The position numbers and the translations under genes are program-made. Positions 1 to 5,036 of a stretch of 6,047 nt of DNA are shown here, piece by piece. The stretch comes from JAAFIP01 sp043718065 (GTDB lineage Bacteria > Pseudomonadota > Gammaproteobacteria > Burkholderiales > Burkholderiaceae_C). The stretch covers positions 1 through 6,047 of the forward strand of contig JAYSWJ010000018.1 of NCBI GenBank assembly GCA_043718065.1, written 5' to 3'. Position 1 is the stretch's first letter. Each line of letters begins with the position of its first letter. The notes below the pieces were generated by a model that did not search any database, had not been told where the DNA came from, and saw nothing but the letters and a program-made list of their open reading frames with translations.

Positions 1-54
1 ACGCCAAGTGCCAAGGCGTGCACAGAACAGGCGTTGAAGGCACGCTAAGCGTAT

Positions 55-80
55 TCTGAGGCCTGTTTTCAGAGTTTTTT
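55..80 (+). terminator. Possible weak terminator of a gene left of the window
   Basis: TCTGA (55-59) pairs with TCAGA (69-73) across a 9-nt loop, followed by G and six T. Plus-strand reading frames entering from the left edge close just before it (TAA at 46-48, TGA at 57-59), so it could end a plus-strand gene lying mostly outside the window. The 5-bp stem is short and AT-rich, hence low confidence. Confidence 0.3.
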
Positions 81-443
81 AGCCGTTGTAGGCCGCAGAT
101 ACTGCTCAACCAGCTATGCAATTGATAGTATTAATCATTCCAAACAACCCAACCGATGCACGCGCTGCTCAAACCCAGCAAAGAATAATGTGACGAGTCG
201 GGTCCGTCTCGATGAAAAATACGCAGCAAAGCGCGCGTTGTTTAACCTAGCAAAACAAACATCGAATTTGGCGCGCGTTTACGGAATATTTTTCGCGAAA
301 GAGATGCCCGGCTCGAGTCCAGCTCTCCGGCACGCACGCTATGCAGGCAACCAAGCAACCAACCGACCAATAAGCAACAGACAAAAGCTTCCCAGCAACT
401 CAACATAGCCCAACGCTCCAACAAAGCAAAGAAGCAAATATCA
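81..443. other. Intergenic region without a recognisable gene
   Basis: No open frame here encodes a protein I recognise. The two longest (72 residues on the plus strand at 190-408, 83 on the minus strand at 242-493 from a TTG) have low-complexity or unnatural composition and no ribosome binding site. No tRNA, rRNA or known ncRNA fold is evident. The left half is mixed in composition with a 10-bp palindrome TTTCGCGAAA (291-300); the right half is CA-rich and holds the octamer repeat. Confidence 0.6.
347..370. repeat. Octamer tandem repeat in a CA-rich stretch
   Basis: GCAACCAA occurs twice in tandem (347-354, 355-362), followed by the variant CCGACCAA (363-370). The repeat lies in a G-poor, CA-rich strip from about 340 to 440. 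No function is suggested by the sequence. Confidence 0.5.
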
Positions 444-454
444 CTATAAATACC

Positions 455-502
455 ATAGCTGCTTGAGCAGGATTTACTTGGGTTACAAGCCAAAAAGGCT
501 AT
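455..502. repeat. Degenerate palindromic element downstream of the CobD-like gene
   Basis: A two-tier inverted repeat: outer arms ATAGC (455-459) and GCTAT (498-502), inner arms GCTTG (461-465) and CAAGC (486-490). The octamer CTATAAAT occurs as direct repeats on both flanks (444-451 and 499-506). The layout recalls short dispersed palindromes with a 'TAGCTGCTTG' arm that I remember from Comamonadaceae intergenic regions; this relation is from memory and untested. It might also serve as a 3'-end structure for the gene to its right. Confidence 0.35.
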
Positions 503-523
503 AAATCACAAGCCCAGCGAGGC

Positions 524-1570
524 TTAACCCAACAAGCGCGCCAACGACAGCAGTGCCAATAGCAGCATCCACAGCACCACGCTGCGCCACACCAGCCCGA
601 CCACACTGCGCAAATGCGCCGTAGTAGGTTCGCGGCCCGCTGTGGTGTCGGCACTGTCAACGCCCACCTGCGCGCCTAGTGGCATGGACGCATCAGCTTG
701 AAACGATTGCGATGCCATGGGAGAGAAAACTTCTTTCAGTGCCTCGCCTCCCAAACGCACATTGACTGCGCCAGAGGTAGCTGCCAAGATAACGCCGTCG
801 TTGTCGTTCATGCCATCGGACAGGCCTGTACGGGCTAAGCGCTGGGCAAAATTGCGCCAGCTGTCGATGGCTTCTTCAAAATTACCCACAATGGCAAAGC
901 CTAGTGACGTCACCCGCGCGGGCAGCCAGTCCACCACCAGCCAAGCCTGCTGCGCAGCGCCCACCAGAGACGGGCTGACATGCAAGCCCTGTACTTTGGC
1001 GTTTTGGCGTGTGTAGTAGCGGTTGGCAAACTCGCTCATACGGTAGATGATGGCACCTACTGGGCCCAAGCCAAAAGCAGCCAACAGCGCGTACCAGCCC
1101 AGCACGCCAAACACATGGCGGTGCGCGGCCAGTACCGAATATTCGATCACATGGCGCACGATTTCTTTTTTGGGCAAGCTACTGGCGTCCACCTGCTGCC
1201 ATTTGGCTAAGGCTGTACGTGCAGCGTCTTCATCACCCGCTTCCAGCGCCTCGCGGATGGTGGTGAAGTGGTGGCTAAACTGCCGGAACCCCAGCGTCAT
1301 GTACAAAATAAGCCCGTGCATGGCAAACGCGACGATCACGCCTGGCCAGCCCCAAGCCCAAATCAAGCCCCAGTGCACAGCCAAGGCCGCCAGAGCGGGC
1401 AATAGCACTACCGCACACCATGTCAGCCAGCCATGCGGCGTTCGGCCCGCGTCAAGCTTTTTGCTGGCAGTGCAGGCCCAGCTGCGCGCAGCCGAATACA
1501 CCGCGTTGTGCATGGGCAGTGGGCGAATTTGCTCGACCAGCAGGGCAAAAAGAATGGCAAAAAAGCTCAT
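524..1570 (-). CDS. CobD/CbiB- or AmpE-like integral membrane protein
   Basis: Multi-pass inner-membrane protein of the group labelled 'CobD/CbiB family' in betaproteobacteria. True CbiB/CobD makes adenosylcobinamide in cobalamin synthesis; AmpE is a membrane protein linked to beta-lactamase regulation. The 348-residue product has hydrophobic segments at about 1-12, 50-72, 76-95, 152-177, 205-228 and 322-347, with a soluble loop (98-150) and a large soluble part (230-320). The stretch VVDWLPARVTSLGFAIVGNF (212-231) followed by EEAIDSWR, and GPVGAIIYRMSEFANRYYTR (169-188), recall AmpE (DW-PVRL...ALIG) at least as much as CbiB. No cobalamin genes are nearby, so I assign no pathway. It lies 103 nt after the NUDIX gene. 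A 5-bp hairpin (AAGCC/GGCTT) overlaps its TAA but has no T tract. Confidence 0.75.
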   Translation of the reverse strand: MSFFAILFALLVEQIRPLPMHNAVYSAARSWACTASKKLDAGRTPHGWLTWCAVVLLPALAALAVHWGLIWAWGWPGVIVAFAMHGLILYMTLGFRQFSHHFTTIREALEAGDEDAARTALAKWQQVDASSLPKKEIVRHVIEYSVLAAHRHVFGVLGWYALLAAFGLGPVGAIIYRMSEFANRYYTRQNAKVQGLHVSPSLVGAAQQAWLVVDWLPARVTSLGFAIVGNFEEAIDSWRNFAQRLARTGLSDGMNDNDGVILAATSGAVNVRLGGEALKEVFSPMASQSFQADASMPLGAQVGVDSADTTAGREPTTAHLRSVVGLVWRSVVLWMLLLALLSLARLLG

Positions 1571-1673
1571 ATCGCAATGATCTTCAATAAACTATTTAGC
1601 ATCATAGCGCGCTACTACCAGCCGAGGCACCAGCACGCTTGCAACAGAGCGTTGCAGTGTGGCGCACAGTCCA

Positions 1674-2372
1674 CTAAGCGATGAGAAATCGATACAAATT
1701 GCGCAACATGCCCGCTGTAGCGCCCCATACAAAGCGGTCTGCAGGCGAGCCTGCCGTGCCGCGCCAATGCATAGAAAACCATTCGCGTTGAATAGCTTGC
1801 CAATGGATCTGATGGCGCGCGTGGTGGGCTGGGTTCATTAAAAAAGCCAGCGGTACTTCAAACACATCAGCCACCTCGCTCGGGTTGGCTTGCACGGTAA
1901 AGCCCGGCTGCACCAACGCCACCACTGGCGTGATGTGAAAGGCCGTGCCGGTAATGTAGCTGGGCAAACTGCCTATGACTTCGCAGTACTGGCTGTCTAG
2001 CGCCACCTCCTCGCGCGCCTCGCGCAGGGCAGCGGCGGCGGCGTCTGCATCAGTAGCGTCTACTTTGCCGCCAGCAAAAGCAATTTGACCAGCATGGGTA
2101 GACATCGTAGCGGTGCGCTGCGTGAGCAGCAGAGTGGGCTGCTCGTGCATCACCAGCGCCACCAACACAGCGGCCTGTGCAGGGCTGCGGTCGCTAAAGC
2201 TGGGCTCTTCGCGCACCTCGGGGGTCCACACAGGCGGCTGGGCAAACCGTGCGCGCAAGGCTGGTGCCGTTAGTGCGTGTGCAGACACGGCGGGCAGGTG
2301 CGTGTCAAACCCTGTGATAGGCACGGTGCGCGGGTCAAAATGGGGAATAGTGGACAGAGATACGAAAGCCAT
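1674..2372 (-). CDS. NUDIX hydrolase, CoA pyrophosphatase (NudL-like) type
   Basis: Probable cytoplasmic metal-dependent hydrolase that splits CoA or related nucleoside diphosphate derivatives (family knowledge). The 232-residue product carries the subgroup signature LLLTQRTATMSTHAGQIAF (81-99), directly followed by the Nudix region: GGKVD (101-105), TDAD, then ALREAREEVAL (115-125), with metal-binding glutamates E118, E121 and E122. Later come GSLPSYITGTAFHITPVVAL (134-153), the SEVADVFEVPLAFLM segment (165-179) and FVWGATAGMLRNLYRFL, all as in the NudL/UPF0035 group. FAGG stands where FPGG is common. The start ATG gives an N-terminal lead of about 65 residues before the domain; no Shine-Dalgarno is visible, so a later start cannot be excluded. 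It follows the rplS terminator by about 120 nt, so it needs its own promoter, which I could not identify. Confidence 0.9.
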   Translation of the reverse strand: MAFVSLSTIPHFDPRTVPITGFDTHLPAVSAHALTAPALRARFAQPPVWTPEVREEPSFSDRSPAQAAVLVALVMHEQPTLLLTQRTATMSTHAGQIAFAGGKVDATDADAAAAALREAREEVALDSQYCEVIGSLPSYITGTAFHITPVVALVQPGFTVQANPSEVADVFEVPLAFLMNPAHHARHQIHWQAIQREWFSMHWRGTAGSPADRFVWGATAGMLRNLYRFLIA

Positions 2373-2488
2373 GGGAATCAGTGTAGCGAGGTAGGGTTAA
2401 ACGCAGTGCATGGGCAGAGCCAACATGGGCATGCCGTCGCAAGTAAAGTCACCAAGCAGCGGTGTCTTAGTTAAGCCGTAATAGGCGT

Positions 2489-2522
2489 AAAAAAACCGCC
2501 TTGGCTTGCACCGTGGCGGTTT
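2489..2522 (-). terminator. Rho-independent terminator of rplS
   Basis: The coding strand has AAACCGCC pairing with GGCGGTTT across a 14-nt loop, and the downstream arm runs into seven consecutive T. It lies about 20 nt beyond the rplS stop. The form and position are those of an intrinsic terminator and should separate rplS from the NUDIX gene. Confidence 0.8.
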
Positions 2523-2528
2523 CTTGGC

Positions 2529-2554
2529 AAAAGCTACTGCTTTTATGCAGTAGC
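2529..2554 (-). terminator. Hairpin spanning the rplS stop codon
   Basis: On the coding strand GCTACTGC pairs perfectly with GCAGTAGC across a six-base loop ATAAAA that contains the rplS TAA, followed by TTTT. It is an 8-bp stem with a short T run, so it may be a weak terminator or a 3'-end stabilising structure directly before the stronger hairpin downstream. Confidence 0.5.
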
Positions 2555-2941
2555 GGCTGCAGCGATAGCAGCCGTGTTTTTAGCGTTGCGTGTGAGCTTT
2601 TCTTTAATACGCGCTGACTTGCCGCTGCGCTCACGCAGGTAGTACAGCTTGGCGCGGCGTACATCGCCACGGCGCTTGACTTCAATGCCAGCGATCAATG
2701 GGCTGTACAGCTGAAACGTACGCTCCACGCCTTCGCCGCTAGAGATTTTGCGCACGATAAAGCTGCTGTTCAGGCCGCGATTGCGCTTGGCAATCACTAC
2801 GCCTTCGTAAGCCTGCACGCGCTTGCGGGTGCCTTCAACGACGTTCACGTTAACAATCACGGTGTCGCCAGGGGCGAAAACTGGGATAACTTTGCCGATG
2901 CGGGCAATTTCTTCTTTTTCAAGAATTTCGATCAAGTTCAT
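2543..2941 (-). CDS. rplS: 50S ribosomal protein L19
   Basis: Large-subunit protein at the 30S-50S interface, where it takes part in an intersubunit bridge. The 132-residue product shows VFAPGDTVIVNVNVVEGTRK (21-40), AYEGVVIAKRNRGLNSSFIV (44-63), SSGEGVERTFQLYSPLI (67-83) and KRRGDVRRAKLYYLRERSGK (89-108). It is longer than E. coli L19 (115 residues) because of a C-terminal alanine-rich tail, typical of betaproteobacterial homologues. The start MNLIEILEKEEIARIG matches the family. A weak purine run (AAAAGAG) lies before the ATG. It is separated from trmD by the MipA/OmpV-like gene, has its own extended -10 promoter and is followed by two hairpins, so it looks like a monocistronic unit. Confidence 0.97.
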   Translation of the reverse strand: MNLIEILEKEEIARIGKVIPVFAPGDTVIVNVNVVEGTRKRVQAYEGVVIAKRNRGLNSSFIVRKISSGEGVERTFQLYSPLIAGIEVKRRGDVRRAKLYYLRERSGKSARIKEKLTRNAKNTAAIAAAATA

Positions 2942-3006
2942 GGGGATACTCTTTTATCTACTTCGATCATGCCGGCTACGCTAGGGGCGACGTTTTTCAC
3001 TGTTTA

Positions 3007-3021
3007 GCTACAAGTTGTAGC
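3007..3021 (-). other. Palindrome in the rplS leader
   Basis: A perfect 7-bp inverted repeat around a single base (GCTACAA-C-TTGTAGC on the coding strand) lies in the predicted rplS 5' leader, about 30 nt after the inferred transcription start. It could form a small RNA hairpin (5-6 bp with a short loop) or be a protein-binding site on DNA. The 8-mer ACTTGCTA occurs both at its upstream edge and across the -10 element. No known L19 leader class is recognised. Confidence 0.4.
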
Positions 3022-3059
3022 AAGTGTATCGCGGCGGGTAGAGGATCGAAAAGCCTTCT

Positions 3060-3068
3060 ATTATAGCA
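3060..3068 (-). promoter_or_regulatory. Extended -10 promoter for rplS
   Basis: The coding strand reads TGCTATAAT, a perfect TATAAT hexamer with the TGn extension. A -35 element at normal spacing is poor (near GGCTAA), as is common for extended -10 promoters. Transcription would start near 3053 and give a leader of about 110 nt before rplS. It lies in the 181-nt spacer after the MipA/OmpV-like gene and would let rplS be transcribed independently of rpsP-rimM-trmD. Confidence 0.65.
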
Positions 3069-3122
3069 AGTTTAGGTATGCTTTAGCCGCAGAAATGCCA
3101 GCGGAGAACTAGGCCACGGCCC

Positions 3123-3923
3123 CTAGTACAAGCGGTACAGCACCGATGCGGTACCACTCAAACCGCCCGCGCTGTCCATCAACGGGCTTTGTCGGATACC
3201 GCTGCCATAGGCACGGTAGCGCGCGCCCAGTACCAGGCTAAGGTTACTGGTCAAATCGGTACTGGCCGATAAACCAATATTAAAGTTGGTAGTGGCACCT
3301 GCCTGGTAGGCGGGCCGGTTGGCAATAGCTTCGGCTGCTGTTACGCCGTAGTAGTAGTCAGCCAGCCTGGCGCTGTTAACCTGCGCGCTCACGTAGGGCG
3401 ACAGTGTCCAGTTACCCGCCAGGCTGCTGGTGGGAATACGCCAGCCTAAACCTACCTCGCTGCGATACCCTTTGCTGTTGCCCGTAACATCTGCCCCCGC
3501 CTCAAGCCATAACTGCCCTACCGGCGTGGCAAACTTGGTGCCTGCACCCAGCAACAAGCTAGGTTTGCGTCGAGCCATACCGGCAAAAATCGGGCCATCA
3601 GATTCTTTGTAGCCCTGTAGTAAAAGATCTGCGCGTAAATTGACTGAGAAATCTGTTTTGGCAGGGTCAGTCACTACCAGCTCAGCGCTGGTGCCGCGTA
3701 GACTAAAGCGTGATGTTTGCACCCCAAGCGCAGGAAGAACACGGGTTTTGATGCCCATACCTTGGTAGCCGTCATCGTTAATAATTAAACCTAGCCCTAG
3801 TTTGACGCTACTGTCGGGCGCAGTAGTTTGCGCATGCACGCCAGCAGACAAGGCCCACAACGCACCGACTGCAGTGGCCAAGGCCACCAAAGCAGCCAAA
3901 GAGCGGTTGTGTAAATGCTTCAT
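3123..3923 (-). CDS. MipA/OmpV-family outer membrane protein
   Basis: Predicted outer-membrane beta-barrel of the MipA/OmpV family. Some members bind peptidoglycan-synthesis enzymes (MipA of E. coli); others are porin- or adhesin-like. The role here is unknown. The 266-residue product has a signal peptide with basic start (MKHLHNR), hydrophobic core (about 9-26) and likely cleavage after VHA (31). The rest shows alternating amphipathic strands, a DGYQGMGIKTRVLPALGVQ segment (51-69), the family-like DYYYGVTAAEAIANRPAYQ (189-207) and QSPLMDS (245-251), and ends in an aromatic residue (LYRLY), as expected for BAM-dependent insertion. An upstream in-frame ATG at 4001 adds 26 residues before the signal peptide and is rejected. 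No clear Shine-Dalgarno is seen. The gene lies between trmD and rplS, unlike the standard cluster, and is flanked by long spacers, so it is probably an independent insertion. Confidence 0.85.
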   Translation of the reverse strand: MKHLHNRSLAALVALATAVGALWALSAGVHAQTTAPDSSVKLGLGLIINDDGYQGMGIKTRVLPALGVQTSRFSLRGTSAELVVTDPAKTDFSVNLRADLLLQGYKESDGPIFAGMARRKPSLLLGAGTKFATPVGQLWLEAGADVTGNSKGYRSEVGLGWRIPTSSLAGNWTLSPYVSAQVNSARLADYYYGVTAAEAIANRPAYQAGATTNFNIGLSASTDLTSNLSLVLGARYRAYGSGIRQSPLMDSAGGLSGTASVLYRLY

Positions 3924-3972
3924 GGTTGACTGGCTTTTTATGCGCTGGTGCGATTTGTTGAAATTGGTTACC

Positions 3973-4014
3973 AGTCTAGCATTACAGGCACTATCTTGCA
4001 CGCAATAAGTGCCT
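3973..4014 (-). promoter_or_regulatory. Possible promoter with inverted repeat upstream of the MipA/OmpV-like gene
   Basis: Reading toward the gene, AGGCACT and AGTGCCT form a 7-bp perfect inverted repeat with a 15-nt centre (4008-4014 and 3986-3992). Just after it lies TGCTAGACT (3973-3981), an extended -10-like element with 4 of 6 consensus bases; the -35 match (GTGCAA or TGCAAG) is poor and lies within the repeat centre. A start of transcription near 3966 would leave a leader of about 43 nt. The placement would suit a repressor operator. The repeat is seen; the promoter role is tentative. Confidence 0.3.
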
Positions 4015-4153
4015 ATTTACGTGTGCATTACTGCGGTTTTAAAGACTGCCACCCCAAAGTGTGCAAAAACCCGCAAAAAGACCTTATTGCAGCAGATTTA
4101 CGGCTTTAAAAAGGGCTTGCAGGAGATTTGTAAAGCTTTTAAGTTCCATGGCC

Positions 4154-4858
4154 TTACAGTAAATCGGGCCGAAACTGTTGTGTCAGCGCCCGGCGTTGCG
4201 CGGTGCGCCAGCGTTCAATATCGGCATGGTGGCCCGACAGTAGCACTGGCGGCACCGCAGTACCGCGCCACACCTCGGGGCGGGTGTAGTGGCCGCAGTC
4301 CAATATCCCACCTAAAACAGGGTTAAAGCTGTCTTGGGCATGGCTGTCAGCATCGCCCAACACGCCGGGTTGCAGGCGCGCCACGGCGTCTAGCAGCGCC
4401 ATGGCCGCTATCTCGCCGCCCGACAGCACAAAGTCGCCCAAGCTAATTTGGTGGGTAACAAACTGGTCTATAAACCGCTGGTCTAGCCCTTCGTAGCGGC
4501 CGCAAATCAAAATGGCACCTTGGCTGTCAGACCATTGCTGCACTTGGCTGTGGTTGAGTTGTGTGCCAATGGGCGAGAACAATACCACGGGGCACTGTGC
4601 AGGCTCAGCGCGCTCAGCATGAACGGCCTCGACACAGCGGGCCAGCGGCTCAGCCATCATCACCATGCCCGGGCCGCCACCAAAAGGGCGGTCATCCGTG
4701 CGGCGGTAGTTGCCATCGGCAAAATCACGTGGATTGGTAAAGCGCAAATCGACTAGTTTGCTACCGTCAGCCTGCGCTTCAAACGCACGGCGATTAATAC
4801 CCGTTTGCATGAAAGGCGCAAACAGCTCAAGGAAAATGGTGATCACATCAAAGCGCAT
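4154..4858 (-). CDS. trmD: tRNA (guanine37-N1)-methyltransferase TrmD
   Basis: Transfers a methyl group from S-adenosylmethionine to N1 of G37 in tRNAs reading CNN-type codons, which prevents +1 frameshifting; cytoplasmic dimer of the SPOUT trefoil-knot class. The 234-residue product begins MRFDVITIF and shows FGGGPGMVM (59-67), CGRYEGLDQRFID (119-131), SLGDFVLSGGEIAAMALLD (139-157), the DSF motif with the likely catalytic Asp176, and HYTRPEVWRGTAVPPVLLSG (190-209). Length is near the usual 230-255. An in-frame ATG 31 codons upstream exists, but it would add repeat-derived residues that are no part of the family, so I start at MRFDV. No Shine-Dalgarno precedes this ATG, which lies in the last copy of the 34-bp repeat. 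The next gene is not rplS, as usual, but an outer-membrane protein gene 230 nt downstream. Confidence 0.97.
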   Translation of the reverse strand: MRFDVITIFLELFAPFMQTGINRRAFEAQADGSKLVDLRFTNPRDFADGNYRRTDDRPFGGGPGMVMMAEPLARCVEAVHAERAEPAQCPVVLFSPIGTQLNHSQVQQWSDSQGAILICGRYEGLDQRFIDQFVTHQISLGDFVLSGGEIAAMALLDAVARLQPGVLGDADSHAQDSFNPVLGGILDCGHYTRPEVWRGTAVPPVLLSGHHADIERWRTAQRRALTQQFRPDLL

Positions 4859-4871
4859 AGCGGATTTGATT

Positions 4872-4892
4872 TTACCGTTGCACAAAACGCAT
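4872..4892 (-). other. Mini-ORF in repeat copy 2 (MRFVQR, stop TAA)
   Basis: The ATG duplicated in repeat copy 2 opens a six-codon frame, Met-Arg-Phe-Val-Gln-Arg, closed by TAA 13 nt before the trmD ATG. It begins with the same three residues as TrmD but in another frame relative to trmD. No Shine-Dalgarno is visible, as for trmD itself. It may be a by-product of the duplication or a short upstream ORF that captures or hands over ribosomes; only the open frame is seen. Confidence 0.3.
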
Positions 4893-4905
4893 AGCGGGTT
4901 TAATT

Positions 4906-4926
4906 TTACAGTCGCACAAAACGCAT
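4906..4926 (-). other. Mini-ORF in repeat copy 3 (MRFVRL, stop TAA)
   Basis: The ATG of repeat copy 3 opens Met-Arg-Phe-Val-Arg-Leu followed by TAA, parallel to the mini-ORF in copy 2 and 34 nt upstream of it. Copy 4 has CTG in place of ATG and lacks the stop at the same place, so the pattern holds for two copies only. Expression is unproven. Confidence 0.3.
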
Positions 4927-5036
4927 GATGGCTTTGATTTTGCTGCTGCATGAAACGCAGGGTTGATTCGATCTTACTATTGCCCGAAACGTATAGTCGG
5001 CTTAACCAGATGGCTGTTAACTAGCGAAGCTGCCCG

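Larger units (their letters stand above)
4850..5005 (-). repeat. 34-bp imperfect tandem repeat, four full copies plus a remnant, in the rimM-trmD spacer
   Basis: Four contiguous 34-bp units occupy 4850-4883, 4884-4917, 4918-4951 and 4952-4985; a degraded partial fifth begins at 4986 and fades after about 20 bases. By eye, copy 1 matches copy 2 at 29 of 34 positions, copy 3 at 25 and copy 4 at 23, so divergence grows away from trmD. Each unit on the coding strand ends in (A/C)TGCG(T/C)TT(T/C); in copy 1 this is the real trmD start (ATGCGCTTT, Met-Arg-Phe). The repeat therefore duplicates the trmD initiation region. Since 34 is not a multiple of three, successive copies change reading frame. 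The spacer holds no other gene. Confidence 0.9.

Noticed and set aside
291..300. TTTCGCGAAA palindrome as a regulator site
   Set aside because: A single 10-bp palindrome far from any gene start; chance is a sufficient explanation.
190..408. 72-residue plus-strand frame in the left intergenic region
   Set aside because: No Shine-Dalgarno, composition follows the CA-rich background, no family resemblance.
242..493. 83-residue minus-strand frame just after the CobD-like gene
   Set aside because: It starts at TTG without a ribosome binding site, is rich in Trp, Cys and Leu because of the GT-rich strand, and has no recognisable motif.
1047..1580. 177-residue plus-strand frame opposite the CobD-like gene
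   Set aside because: It is a shadow of a better-supported membrane protein gene; composition is unnatural and no motif is seen.
1640..1656. Hairpin TGCAAC/GTTGCA between the NUDIX and CobD-like genes as a terminator
   Set aside because: The 6-bp stem has no T tract on either strand, so termination is not supported.
3924..4001. N-terminal extension of the MipA/OmpV-like protein from the ATG at 4001
   Set aside because: It would bury the signal peptide 26 residues in and would require transcription from upstream of the tentative promoter.
4015..4153. Terminator after trmD
   Set aside because: Several T runs occur on the coding strand, but no adjacent stem of useful length could be formed.
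4859..4951. N-terminal extension of TrmD from the ATG at 4951
   Set aside because: The 31 extra residues are translated repeat units; the TrmD family begins at MRFDVIT, and there is no ribosome binding site for the upstream ATG.
4850..5005. CRISPR array
   Set aside because: The 34-bp units are directly contiguous with no unique spacers and diverge progressively, so this is a simple tandem repeat.
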